In this document: piece after piece, positions 29,343 to 37,244 of the stretch | Layout: the number at the start of each line of letters is the position of its first letter | Position numbering within the stretch: position 1 is the stretch's first letter | Assembly: GCA_013214355.1 (NCBI GenBank) | Contig: JABSSL010000042.1 | Coordinates: 1-63,809 of the forward strand | DNA from: Saprospiraceae bacterium | GTDB taxonomy: Bacteria; Bacteroidota; Bacteroidia; Chitinophagales; Saprospiraceae | Length of the DNA: 63,809 bases | Direction of reading: 5' to 3' | The notes under the pieces: model-generated | The model's database searches: none | What the model saw: only the letters and a program-made list of their open reading frames with translations | What the model was told of the DNA's origin: nothing | Program-made: the position numbers and the translations under genes

Positions 29343-29708
29343 CTATTTAGCGGCAAGCTCCTCTTCTTTGTCGAAATGAACCCGATGGATCAATAACTCA
29401 GTTCCTTTGACCACATTATTATTAGGCTTGCCGCAGCTGCAGACAAATTTGTAGTTTTCTACGGCAGATTGAATCTGACATTCTGAGCAAAAGACCTCAA
29501 TAGGGATCAGTTCAATATTGAGCTTTACGGTCTGATACTTTTCCTCTGCCGTAGTAACCGCTTCAAAGGCATTTTGCATCAAGATCGGTTCAACATTCGC
29601 CAGCAAACCGATCTTCATATCAATCGCCGTCATGGCTTCCAGGTCTTCCTTAGAAAACTCAGATTCAAGTGTAGCAAATATGTTTCTTACCAGTGAAATC
29701 TCGTGCAT
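29343..29708 (-). CDS. hypA: HypA nickel-delivery zinc protein
   Basis: A 121-residue protein starting MHEISLVRNI, with the Ni-binding His2. A C-terminal zinc site is made by CSEC and a tight CSC pair (VCSCGKP) where CxxC is usual. Partner of HypB. It is encoded apart from hypB, between the TPR gene and the membrane-protein gene, with 27 and 38 base gaps. Confidence 0.93.
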   Translation of the reverse strand: MHEISLVRNIFATLESEFSKEDLEAMTAIDMKIGLLANVEPILMQNAFEAVTTAEEKYQTVKLNIELIPIEVFCSECQIQSAVENYKFVCSCGKPNNNVVKGTELLIHRVHFDKEEELAAK

Positions 29709-29746
29709 GCTTAGTTTTTAATTTGCTTCTCCCACAAATATCGATT

Positions 29747-31258
29747 TTACAGGGCAACCGTTGCTCTTAGTTTCTCTAAAAGTGCAAGGTGCTTATTGGC
29801 TTCCGCAATCATTTCCTCATGATCAACCAAGGTTTTCACCTCCGCGACTTTCACCAACATATCTTGATAGCGCTCTTCATTGAAAGACTCGGGGTCATTT
29901 CCAACATCCCAACTCGCCTCTAGGAAGTTCAATAGCGTAATCGCTCTTTCGTAAGGGTAGGCCTCGGTGCGAACATCCAGGGCTTCCTGATAATAGAAGA
30001 GGGCTTTCTCGTGATTATCCGTCAGGACGGCAGCTGGGAATTTAGTAAAAGCATTGCCATAGTTATTGCAGATCATCCCGTATTGATATGGGTATCTATC
30101 TTTTGTGAAAAAGCGTAGCGCTTCATCAAAGGAAGCCACGGCAATCCCCGCCCAAATACTCTTCTTCTTCTGCTCAGATGGCATATCGCTATATAAGACG
30201 GCCAGGTTATGGTGAATATCCGCAAATACATCTGGCGCGACTTCCTTGCGGAACACCTTCAAAGCTTCTTGGTAGCTTTCTATCGCAGGTTTAAAGAATT
30301 GAGGATTTCCATTCTGAGCCCAGGTATAGAGCAGGGTCCCTTTGCGATATTGAGCATTACCAGCTAATTCCTCCAGGCCTTCCTCTGTAAAGATCTTAAT
30401 GGCTCTAGTCGAATAGCCTAAAGACTCCGAATAACTCTCCGAAATATTGGCAATATGGGCAGCATCCAGTAACAACAAGCCAGTCTCCGCCTTACGTTCT
30501 GATTGTTCATAGGATTGCAATACCCCCCAAAGCGTTGACTTTAGTTTTTCTAATAATTCCAAGTCATAAGGCACTGTCAATTGTTGCATCCAAGACTGAC
30601 ACAAGGTATGTTGCCACTCTACCTTTGCCTCTTTGGATAATCGCTCAGGGTTAATTTTTTCCAAAACCTCAGTGGCCTTGTCTGCATGTTGCAAATCAAT
30701 CAGAAGCAGGGCCAATTGACGAGCTGAAAAGGCATGGTACTCTTCGTTAGGGGAGCATTTAAGTGCCTCCTCATAAAAGTAGACCGTCTTCTCCACATCG
30801 AAATTGTCTGAGGTAGCCGCATAATGCCGAAGTATGGCATTGTTGTGCATTAACCGATATTCCTCAAAAGGAGTGTAATGGGAGATCAGCTCACTAGGAT
30901 TGACTGGAATGCCTTGCTGTAGACGATTGATGAAATCCAGCTCCTGGAATAAAGAAGGGTTTGCTTCTTGGAGATAAGCATAAGCTTTCTCGTAATTATT
31001 GAGCTTAGCAAACAGGATGCCCAGTAAATTAGCTTCTGTAAGGGCTATTTCTTCTGGTAATAGAAAGGGCGGTTGGAAATTTAGCCAATCCAATGGGAAC
31101 GCGATCTCACCATTTTTGATCAGCACGGAATGAGCACTGGGTATCGGGCGATTTTCTAACAGATCTAGCACATTTACTAGTTCATGTAAACGCTCCTCTT
31201 TATGGATAATGGCCTGGATTTGTTCATGAAAGTCAGTTGTCGCAAATATGGATAACAT
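29747..31258 (-). CDS. TPR protein of the hydrogenase accessory operon
   Basis: A 503-residue cytosolic protein. Residues 1-130 are not clearly repetitive (MLSIFATTDFHEQIQAIIHK). From ~130 on it is built of TPR-like helical pairs, with motifs such as KTVYFYEEALKCSPNEEY, SYQEALKVFRKEVAPDV, IHHNLAVLYSD, CNNYGNAFTKFPA and ALFYYQEALDVRTEAY. Its start overlaps the 107-residue gene by 26 bases. TPR proteins occur in extended cyanobacterial HupSL maturation clusters (from memory), where a role in small-subunit assembly is suspected. Here too, a scaffold for Fe-S or subunit assembly is the likeliest guess. Confidence 0.8.
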   Translation of the reverse strand: MLSIFATTDFHEQIQAIIHKEERLHELVNVLDLLENRPIPSAHSVLIKNGEIAFPLDWLNFQPPFLLPEEIALTEANLLGILFAKLNNYEKAYAYLQEANPSLFQELDFINRLQQGIPVNPSELISHYTPFEEYRLMHNNAILRHYAATSDNFDVEKTVYFYEEALKCSPNEEYHAFSARQLALLLIDLQHADKATEVLEKINPERLSKEAKVEWQHTLCQSWMQQLTVPYDLELLEKLKSTLWGVLQSYEQSERKAETGLLLLDAAHIANISESYSESLGYSTRAIKIFTEEGLEELAGNAQYRKGTLLYTWAQNGNPQFFKPAIESYQEALKVFRKEVAPDVFADIHHNLAVLYSDMPSEQKKKSIWAGIAVASFDEALRFFTKDRYPYQYGMICNNYGNAFTKFPAAVLTDNHEKALFYYQEALDVRTEAYPYERAITLLNFLEASWDVGNDPESFNEERYQDMLVKVAEVKTLVDHEEMIAEANKHLALLEKLRATVAL

Positions 31259-31556
31259 CTCTGTTTGTTTTTAAAGTTCCTCTCGCATCTTTCCGGATGC
31301 CACGTTGTAAAATACTAGCAAAGGTTTTAGCCTTCTTTTCCGAATTGTAGATATCAATCTTCCGACAAATAAGTTTGAATGGATTTTCGATCGCGATGTA
31401 AATCATGGTTAGGTGCCAGAGGCCCTTTCGCTCCAAAAGCTGATACTGCACTTCTGTATTCATCAGCCATTTATCCTCTACCAATAGCCGGAAATCCTCT
31501 CGTTTCCCAAGAAAATCGGTGCGGCCATAGAAGGGGATATCTGGAGAAATATACAT
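31233..31556 (-). CDS. hypothetical 107-residue protein, paralogue of the 118-residue protein at 37245
   Basis: A small soluble protein without signal or Cys clusters. Its C-terminal ~75 residues align without gaps to the 118-residue protein at 37245-37601. Shared positions include W-L-x-x-T-x-V, ERKGLWHL versus KRDGMWEI, and KDARGTLKTN versus KDQRGTLKVN. The pairing of one copy inside the hydrogenase operon and one between the two TetR genes suggests a shared ligand or partner. It overlaps the TPR gene by 26 bases and starts 10 bases after the 122-residue gene. I do not know the family. Confidence 0.75.
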   Translation of the reverse strand: MYISPDIPFYGRTDFLGKREDFRLLVEDKWLMNTEVQYQLLERKGLWHLTMIYIAIENPFKLICRKIDIYNSEKKAKTFASILQRGIRKDARGTLKTNRDVIHICDN

Positions 31557-31566
31557 GCGGACCCAA

Positions 31567-31935
31567 TTATAATGTCACATTCAATAGGCTCAATTCTTTC
31601 TGGTTACGGTAGGCTAGGACTCGATCGGTATGATCGATTTCATGATCAATTAGTAATTCGTGTAGAGCGATGGTTTTGTCTCCTTTGGCATTGCGCCCCT
31701 TCAGCATATGCTGTTTGGCTTTATGCAGTTGCTTGAATAGCTCGTCGCCCTCTGGTGCAATCAGCAAGGTTCGTCGATCCGGGTAATAGACTACATTGGC
31801 ATTGAGGGCATCTCCAAAGATCTCAGTCGCAATCTCATGATTAATGACGAGGTGAGAAGATTTCAATTGCACCTTACCTTCCAGGGTAGTGGCCGTTCTT
31901 AGATCTTGCTGCATCTTTTGTGGTGGAATAAACAT
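31567..31935 (-). CDS. hypothetical 122-residue hydrogenase-operon protein
   Basis: A soluble, mostly beta-type protein by residue pattern (VVYYPDRRTLLIAPEGDELF), with a His/Asp-rich C-terminal part (ALHELLIDHEIDHTDRVLAYRNQ). The DHEIDH cluster could bind a metal, but nothing proves it. It starts 3 bases after the maturation protease stop and is followed 10 bases later by the 107-residue gene, so it is translated in the same operon. Not recognised. Confidence 0.72.
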   Translation of the reverse strand: MFIPPQKMQQDLRTATTLEGKVQLKSSHLVINHEIATEIFGDALNANVVYYPDRRTLLIAPEGDELFKQLHKAKQHMLKGRNAKGDKTIALHELLIDHEIDHTDRVLAYRNQKELSLLNVTL

Positions 31936-31938
31936 GGA

Positions 31939-32433
31939 TTAAGCTTTTAATTCTTGTAAAAGCAATTCTACCACTTTATTACCTCCCGCTTTTGCTTCCT
32001 CCGTCATTCCAACATTAAATTTAGTGCTGTCGATCGCAATGAGGTAAACCACGATATCTTCAGGATAAGCATCTCCAAGCATCTTTTTTGCATAGGAAAG
32101 GGCTTGACTCCACTTTAAACTGTGCAGAAATACCAGTGGATCGTCTTCTATCTCCGCCTCGACGGCAGAGGCTGGCAGTTTATAAGCGGTTCCTACCGGT
32201 TCTCCCGTGTTGATCACAGCGTCTACCAAGATAATGCGATCATGGCCTTTCAGCTGGAAAAGCACTTCGAAAGCGGAAGTTCCCATATCAAATAGGCTGA
32301 CATTTTCAATTTCACCCATCTGCTTCTTGAGCTCCTCAATCACGTAAATTCCGACCCCATCATCGGCCCGGACAGGATTTCCGAAACCCAAAACCGCTGT
32401 TTTCTTCGTCATGGTAGTGTTTACCGTAGTCAT
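31939..32433 (-). CDS. [NiFe]-hydrogenase maturation protease (HybD/HupW type)
   Basis: A 164-residue endopeptidase of the HyaD/HybD family. LGFGNPVRADDGVGIYVIEEL near residue 15 carries the first metal-sensing Asp. A second acidic site is SLFDMGTSAFEVLF, and DRIILVDAV follows. It trims the C-terminal peptide of HupL once nickel is in place. The ATG 21 bases further in (MTKKTAVLGF) is an alternative start that fits the family better. It is separated from hupL by 78 bases holding a terminator, so it is probably expressed at a lower level than the structural genes. Confidence 0.93.
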   Translation of the reverse strand: MTTVNTTMTKKTAVLGFGNPVRADDGVGIYVIEELKKQMGEIENVSLFDMGTSAFEVLFQLKGHDRIILVDAVINTGEPVGTAYKLPASAVEAEIEDDPLVFLHSLKWSQALSYAKKMLGDAYPEDIVVYLIAIDSTKFNVGMTEEAKAGGNKVVELLLQELKA

Positions 32434-32460
32434 TCCTCCAATTTAGACATTCTAAAAAAG

Positions 32461-32488
32461 AAACCCGCCAAATAGAATTGGCGGGTTT
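32461..32488 (-). terminator. Terminator between hupL and the maturation operon
   Basis: A perfect 11-bp stem, AAACCCGCCAA (32461-32471) with TTGGCGGGTTT (32478-32488), around a 6-base loop. Read on the minus strand it is followed by CTTTTTT. It lies 23 bases after the hupL stop. Downstream genes would depend on read-through or on a weak internal promoter. A small palindrome TTTAGA-CAT-TCTAAA (32442-32456) follows directly. Confidence 0.85.
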
Positions 32489-32511
32489 ATGAAAGCTAAG
32501 ATTCTTCGATT

Positions 32512-34107
32512 TTACAGTTTGAATTTTGCTAGCTCCTCGCCAGTCTTGTTGTCATGTGCATGAACGGTACAAACCAAGCAAGAATCGAAGGAGCGAGCCA
32601 CCATTCCTACCTCTACTGGATCATGTGGATCCTCAATCTCGGTTCCCTCTAATGCTGATTCGATAGGACCTGCCTTACCTTCACTATCATTTGGACCAAC
32701 GTTCCAAGTTGTAGGGGCAATGATCTGATAATTCTCGATCACCCCATTCTTGATCTTGATCCAGTGCGCCAAAGCACCTCTAGCAGCCTCGGTTGCACCC
32801 CAACCAATACCATCTCTTTCAGTTGGCTTGATGTAGAATTCGTCATCTAAACGAACTTGACTTAGCCAGTCATTGATTAAAGTGTACAATCTAGGTGCTT
32901 CGTGTACGCGAGCTAGCACTCTGGTGAATACAGATGGGCCCATTTTCTCCATGATATCACCAAATAGGGGATCCTGGATCTGATGAGCTGCATTTGCTGG
33001 GTTAGCGTTCATGATTACCCGAGCTAAAGGTCCGGTCTCCGCTGCATGTCCCATGAATCGGGGCGCTTTGGACCAGCTGTATTTATCATTAAAATCAGAG
33101 TTCTCCAATGTCCTGGAGTCTGTAGATGCCATCGGAGCTGGTTCATCAAATGGGTGCAAGGCATCCGCTTGGTTCATATACCAAGCGTGCTTCACGTGCT
33201 CGGCTACTTGCATGTGATCTGCAGCGTGGTAGTTCTTGCCATCCCAGAATCCAGAAGAGCTGATTACAGCTGGATTTCGAGCCTCAATAGTAGGCTTATT
33301 GTACATATCCTTGTGTAGATAAGTACCCCAAGCAAGGAATTTACCTACACCCTGACCGAATTTATCCAAACCAAACTCAATTCCAGCGCGTAATAGTAGT
33401 CCCAGGTCACTATTAAAATGAGATTCATTCTCGTTCAACCACTCCATCATATCATCCCAAGACTTGATCTGCATATAGCGCTCAATAGAGCAACCTAACC
33501 ATACAGGCTCTAGCCAATCATTACGGAATTGATTCATGATGGCATGCGCACGTGTGATATCCTTCAAAGTGGGTGCACACATAACCCCACCTGGTACCAT
33601 ATAACTAGAGTGCGGCCACTGTCCACCAAATAATGCATATACTTCTACAGGACGACCAGAAGCAGTTACGCCCGTTTGGAAGGAAGTACCCACATAAGCG
33701 GCCCATCTTTTTACCACTTCTTGATATAACGGCTTGTTAGCAAACTTCTTGTTGGCCATATCCGTAGCAAAGATGGCGTAAAACCATCTTGGAATACTTT
33801 GAATAGTTTCGGCAGCCTGCCCAATCGCTCTCAATAAAAGTGCATTTGGAGACAAGGTCGTTTGCCAGGCCACGTCCAAGGCCGAAGAGGCGCAGTAAAG
33901 GTGAGAACCTCCACAGATACCACAAGCCCTAGGCGTTACAATCAAGCCAGATTGAGGGTCTTTACCTTGTAAGATTTTTTCAAAGCCGCGAAACATCGCC
34001 GCTTGGGTATGGGCTCTTGTCACTACCCCATTTTCCATGTAAACCTTCACATCCAGATCCCCTTCAACCCGGCCTACTGGAGATATATTTAATTCTTTTA
34101 AAGACAT
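32512..34107 (-). CDS. hupL: group 2a [NiFe]-hydrogenase large subunit
   Basis: A 531-residue catalytic subunit that oxidises H2. Its L1 motif is RACGICGGSH (Cys62, Cys65) after RVEGDLDV, and its L2 motif is FDSCLVCTVH (Cys510, Cys513, His516). Cleavage after His516 would release a 15-residue peptide. L2 has Ser where most families have Pro (DPC). The N-terminus (ISPVGRVEGDLDV, FRGFEKILQGKDPQSGLIVTP) closely resembles cyanobacterial HupL and the mycobacterial Huc large subunit, hence group 2a. There is no Tat or membrane signal, so cytosolic. It starts 44 bases after the second small-subunit gene and is followed by a terminator. Confidence 0.96.
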   Translation of the reverse strand: MSLKELNISPVGRVEGDLDVKVYMENGVVTRAHTQAAMFRGFEKILQGKDPQSGLIVTPRACGICGGSHLYCASSALDVAWQTTLSPNALLLRAIGQAAETIQSIPRWFYAIFATDMANKKFANKPLYQEVVKRWAAYVGTSFQTGVTASGRPVEVYALFGGQWPHSSYMVPGGVMCAPTLKDITRAHAIMNQFRNDWLEPVWLGCSIERYMQIKSWDDMMEWLNENESHFNSDLGLLLRAGIEFGLDKFGQGVGKFLAWGTYLHKDMYNKPTIEARNPAVISSSGFWDGKNYHAADHMQVAEHVKHAWYMNQADALHPFDEPAPMASTDSRTLENSDFNDKYSWSKAPRFMGHAAETGPLARVIMNANPANAAHQIQDPLFGDIMEKMGPSVFTRVLARVHEAPRLYTLINDWLSQVRLDDEFYIKPTERDGIGWGATEAARGALAHWIKIKNGVIENYQIIAPTTWNVGPNDSEGKAGPIESALEGTEIEDPHDPVEVGMVARSFDSCLVCTVHAHDNKTGEELAKFKL

Positions 34108-34151
34108 TTTGTTCTGTTTTTGAATTTTGCAAATTTGTCCGTACGCCCTGC

Positions 34152-35117
34152 CTATTTGGAGTTACCATAATTCTTAGCAGAATCAGGTGATCCCAGTACT
34201 TTACCCACTCCAGCTTTGAAATAGTAGAATAACTTAGGCTCGCCTGGAGGCGTCTCTTGCGGTAAGAATCCGAGGTACTTCATCGTTTTGAAGACAGATC
34301 CTTTCTTTAAGTCATGATGAGGGAAACCGGGTTCGGTACATCCCAAGCAAGGATGATTGGCCCTGGTCTTACTAGAATGTCGGTTCCACAGAATGCGATT
34401 ACAACTAGCTCGAGTCATTGGTCCTCTACATCCTACTTCATAGAATAAGCAGCCACCTCGTTTACCAAAGTTACCATCTACCTTTTCACTAAATGCTACG
34501 GCATTAGGGCAGCCATTCTGCACGAAATCAGTGAAGAATGTTTTTGGACGATGGTATTCATCAATCAAAACATCTCCAATCCTTCCGGTTGAAATAGCGA
34601 CTAAAATTTGAGTGATCCAATCAGGGTGAGCTGGACAACCCGGAATATTAATCACGGGCAAACCTCCTTTGGACACAAAGTCAGCACCAAGGAATCCGCC
34701 TTTCTGTTTCTTGTGGAATTGGAAACCAGTAGATTCACTCGGGTTAGGTGGAACTGCAGGGATACCTCCCCAAGTAGCACAGTCTCCCACTGCTACGACA
34801 AACTGAGCTACATCGGATAATTCCTTGATCCAATCCTGCATAGGTCGGTCCGCGAAGTAGTTCATTTTACCTGTTCCATTAGGCCCTTGTACTACCGAAC
34901 CTTCAAAAACAAAAATATCTAATTGAGTTTTGCCAGAAATGCAATCGTTCAGCAGATCACTTACTTGATGTCCAATTTCCAGGCCTACGGTTGGGTGCCA
35001 CAAGATGTTAATTCCGAAGTCTACAATTAGTTCCACAACTGTAGGTTCTTCTGCATTGAGAAAGGACATCGTGTTACCACTACACGCCCCACCCTGTAGC
35101 CATAATACATTAGCCAT
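34152..35117 (-). CDS. hupS: group 2a [NiFe]-hydrogenase small subunit, copy 2
   Basis: A 321-residue iron-sulfur subunit. ATG 35117 (MANVLWLQGGACSGNTMSF) is chosen because the family starts there; the longer frame to 35255 would run through the promoter and operator. Cluster ligands: Cys12 with Asn15 in place of the second CxxC cysteine, as in cyanobacterial HupS; then GDCATW, NIPGCPAHP, GGCLFYEVGCRGP, SCNRI and HPCLGCTEP. No Tat signal and no C-terminal anchor, so it is a soluble dimer partner of HupL. It has its own promoter with a palindromic site. It is closely similar to copy 1 except at the C-terminal ~35 residues. Confidence 0.95.
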   Translation of the reverse strand: MANVLWLQGGACSGNTMSFLNAEEPTVVELIVDFGINILWHPTVGLEIGHQVSDLLNDCISGKTQLDIFVFEGSVVQGPNGTGKMNYFADRPMQDWIKELSDVAQFVVAVGDCATWGGIPAVPPNPSESTGFQFHKKQKGGFLGADFVSKGGLPVINIPGCPAHPDWITQILVAISTGRIGDVLIDEYHRPKTFFTDFVQNGCPNAVAFSEKVDGNFGKRGGCLFYEVGCRGPMTRASCNRILWNRHSSKTRANHPCLGCTEPGFPHHDLKKGSVFKTMKYLGFLPQETPPGEPKLFYYFKAGVGKVLGSPDSAKNYGNSK

Positions 35118-35201
35118 GTTGAAAGGATGTTTTTGTTTGTCTATAATGTTTCGATCCCGTTTGAGAAACAGAAATCTTCTTCTACAAAATAGTAGGATGT
35201 C

Positions 35202-35232
35202 CAAATATAATAACTTGAAGTTAATTAGAAAA
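35202..35232 (-). promoter_or_regulatory. Bacteroidota-type promoter of hupS copy 2
   Basis: On the minus strand, TATATTTG (35202-35209) matches the TAnnTTTG -7 consensus. Nineteen bases upstream is TTTT (35229-35232) at the -33 position. The -33 box lies inside the palindrome at 35223-35244. Transcription would start near 35195, leaving a leader of about 78 bases before ATG 35117. Confidence 0.6.
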
Positions 35233-35244
35233 GGTTTTCTAATT
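35223..35244. promoter_or_regulatory. AATTAG-N10-CTAATT palindrome over the hupS2 promoter (putative TetR operator)
   Basis: A perfect inverted repeat with 10-base arms (AATTAGAAAA and TTTTCTAATT) around GG. It covers the -33 region of the hupS copy 2 promoter, the place where a repressor would block polymerase. The same outer arms recur at 37612-37633 and in shortened form at 28423-28440. Confidence 0.72.
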
Positions 35245-35264
35245 TTTTTAATCACTTACCTAAC

Positions 35265-35286
35265 TTATTGAAAACCTATTCTAATC
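35265..35286. promoter_or_regulatory. Degenerate second operator-like site upstream of hupS2
   Basis: ATTG-AAAACCTATT-CTAAT keeps the spacing and 15 of 18 core bases of the TTAGAAAA-NN-TTTTCTAA site. It lies 42 bases (about four turns) upstream of the strong site. Two TCTAGA words follow (35285-35290 and 35296-35301). It could allow cooperative binding. Confidence 0.4.
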
Positions 35287-35369
35287 TAGACTTATTCTAG
35301 ATAAGGCAGAATGACCAAGAAAACCTTAGCCTTGAGCATTTCAACAACGGGAAAAATAGGGTAGGGGAA

Positions 35370-36332
35370 TTACTTAGAAAGGTCTCTCTTTTTTGCGTTC
35401 TTAAACGGTGCGTGAAGCGCTGACTTGAAGTAATGTCCAATTTTGCTTTCTCCTTCTGGTACTTCCTTGACAAAGTGACCAAGGTACTTCATTGTCTTAA
35501 AGACACTTCCTTTTTTCAAGTCGTGATGAGGGAAGCCAGGCTCTGTACAGCCCAAGCAGGGGTGGTTAGCTCGGGTTTTTGAAGAGGTTCGATTCCAAAG
35601 AATTCGGTTGCAAGAGGCTCGAGTCATGGGTCCACGACATCCAACCTCATAAAAAAGGCAACCCCCTCTTTTACCAAATTGACCTTCTACTCGATCAGCA
35701 AAAGAAGTCGCATTGGTGCAGCCCGTCTGCACAAAATCCGTAAAAAAGGTTTTGGGGCGATGGTAATCATCCAGTAAAACATCTCCCATGCGCCCATTTG
35801 CGATGGCAACCAGAATTTGAGTCATCCAATCCGGATGGGCTGGACAACCTGGAATATTGATGACGGGGAAACCGCTTCTAGATTTGAAATCTTCGCCCAG
35901 GAAACCGCCCTTCTCCTTTTTATGGAACTGCATGCCAGTAGATTCCGACGGATTTGGAGGCACGGCCATGATTCCACCCCAAGTTGCACAATCCCCAATG
36001 GCCACTACATACTTCGCTACTTTAGCCAACTCCACTACCCAATCTTTTGTAGGCCGACCAGCAAAGAAATTCATATTTCCACTGCCATTGTGTCCCTGGA
36101 TAACGGAGCCTTCAAAAACAAAGATATCCAAAGGTACTTCCTCTGAAAGTGCTTCATTGAGTACCTCATTCACCTGTTCCCCGATTTCCAATCCGATCGA
36201 AGGGTGATATAGAATACGGATACCAAAATCCGTCACCAATTCAATAACCGACGGTTGTTCGGCATTGAGAAAGGACATGGTATTTCCGCTACATGCGCCC
36301 CCCTTTAACCAGATCAGGTTTGTCATAGGCAT
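35370..36332 (-). CDS. hupS: group 2a [NiFe]-hydrogenase small subunit, copy 1
   Basis: A 320-residue second complete small subunit. All cluster motifs of copy 2 are kept (ACSGN, GDCATWGG, IPGCPAHPDW, GGCLFYEVGCRGPMTRASC, HPCLGCTEPGFP), including Asn in the proximal site. It therefore looks functional and not a relic. The two differ mainly at the N-terminal third (RILYHPSIGLEIGEQV versus NILWHPTVGLEIGHQV) and in the C-terminal tail. The start could be 36332 or the second Met at 36326. It is the first gene of the structural run. The 114 upstream bases of copy 2 contain a separate promoter, so copy 1 may be expressed alone or with copy 2 and hupL. No operator copy was found upstream of it. Confidence 0.95.
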   Translation of the reverse strand: MPMTNLIWLKGGACSGNTMSFLNAEQPSVIELVTDFGIRILYHPSIGLEIGEQVNEVLNEALSEEVPLDIFVFEGSVIQGHNGSGNMNFFAGRPTKDWVVELAKVAKYVVAIGDCATWGGIMAVPPNPSESTGMQFHKKEKGGFLGEDFKSRSGFPVINIPGCPAHPDWMTQILVAIANGRMGDVLLDDYHRPKTFFTDFVQTGCTNATSFADRVEGQFGKRGGCLFYEVGCRGPMTRASCNRILWNRTSSKTRANHPCLGCTEPGFPHHDLKKGSVFKTMKYLGHFVKEVPEGESKIGHYFKSALHAPFKNAKKRDLSK

Positions 36333-36481
36333 TAGTCTTGAGGATTCTCCAGTTCTGATGGATCATTAAAAGTGAACAGAAGAATAGCTTGCCTTAAAGG
36401 TATACTTAATTGCGATAAAAAGTACTATAGGAAGTTAGGACTTACTAGAAAGGAGTAAACGGAGCAAGGGCTTAACTCGCC

Positions 36482-37129
36482 CTAGCCTCCAGCTGAACGT
36501 TGTTTTAGTAAGGGTCGAATGAGTTGTTCAAATTCCGCCTGACCTTGTTCTGTGAAGTAGGGATATACCTGGTTCCAGATCATTTGTTTAAAATCTAAGA
36601 CGTTCATCGAAGCTTCCTCACCACGAATCAGATTTTGTGGAACCCAAAAGGTAATTAGAACCCATATCGCTTCAGCAATCTTATTGTACAGGCCAGCACG
36701 CGGCTCTTCGTGAATGAGTCCCCGGTTCTGGTTAAAGACAAATCTTTTGTGAATTTGGCTGATCATCTTACAAACCTGCACTTGACGTTCTGAATGCATC
36801 TCTGGATACTGCCGCTGTATTTCGAGCATATCCAAAAAATAAAAAGGGTACTTCTGGATAAAGGAATAGTACTTGGAAAGCTGATTGTCAAAGTCTATTA
36901 AATTGGGGAAAATGCGGTAAGTGGAAAGGATCTCACCGGCTTCCTCGAAGAGGTCTTCATTAACGGCCTCAATGATGGCCTCCTTATTACGGAAGTGATA
37001 GGCCAAGTTACCGGGACTAATCCCGATTTCGCTAGCAATTTGCTGCAGGCGCACATTGGCTAATCCATTCTCATTGAATAGACGAATGGAAGCCTTTATA
37101 ATTTTTTGCTTCGTATTTAAGTCCGCCAT
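36482..37129 (-). CDS. TetR-family regulator 1 of the hydrogenase island
   Basis: A 215-residue protein. Its N-terminal helix-turn-helix (TKQKIIKASIRLFNENGLANVR, read in parts, then ISPGNLAYHFRNKEAII) is typical TetR/AcrR. The C-terminal domain (~60-205) is a helical ligand domain rich in aromatic residues (KYYSFIQKYPFYFLDMLEIQ). It is paralogous to the regulator at 37669-38298 along its whole length. It lies immediately upstream of hupS copy 1, 149 bases away, on the same strand. It is a strong candidate for the protein that binds the TTAG-N10-CTAA sites; the ligand is unknown. Confidence 0.9.
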   Translation of the reverse strand: MADLNTKQKIIKASIRLFNENGLANVRLQQIASEIGISPGNLAYHFRNKEAIIEAVNEDLFEEAGEILSTYRIFPNLIDFDNQLSKYYSFIQKYPFYFLDMLEIQRQYPEMHSERQVQVCKMISQIHKRFVFNQNRGLIHEEPRAGLYNKIAEAIWVLITFWVPQNLIRGEEASMNVLDFKQMIWNQVYPYFTEQGQAEFEQLIRPLLKQRSAGG

Positions 37130-37244
37130 CAGATAGGTGATATTTTATTTCTTTCAAAGCTCGGGAAAGGATTGGGGGAAAAAGTTGTAAGTTCTTGGCC
37201 TTTCCCGGCCTTCTTATCAGTCAGTTAAACAGAAAGATCAGCGA

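Noticed and set aside
35118-35255. N-terminal extension of hupS copy 2 (46 extra residues)
   Set aside because: The extension is unlike any small-subunit N-terminus or Tat signal, and it overlaps a TAnnTTTG promoter and the palindrome. The family start MANVLWL at 35117 is far more likely.
34152-36332. Assignment to group 1h/5 (actinobacterial high-affinity) hydrogenase
   Set aside because: The small subunits read GGACSGNTMSFLNAE, as in cyanobacterial HupS and mycobacterial Huc. As I recall, the group 1h proximal site has Asp in place of that Asn and a different N-terminus. Group 2a fits better.
36333-36481. Operator copy upstream of hupS copy 1
   Set aside because: The gap has a -7-like TACCTTTA on the minus strand (36395-36402) and a TTACT/AGTAA pair near 36444-36460, but neither a proper -33 box nor the TTAG-N10-CTAA pattern.
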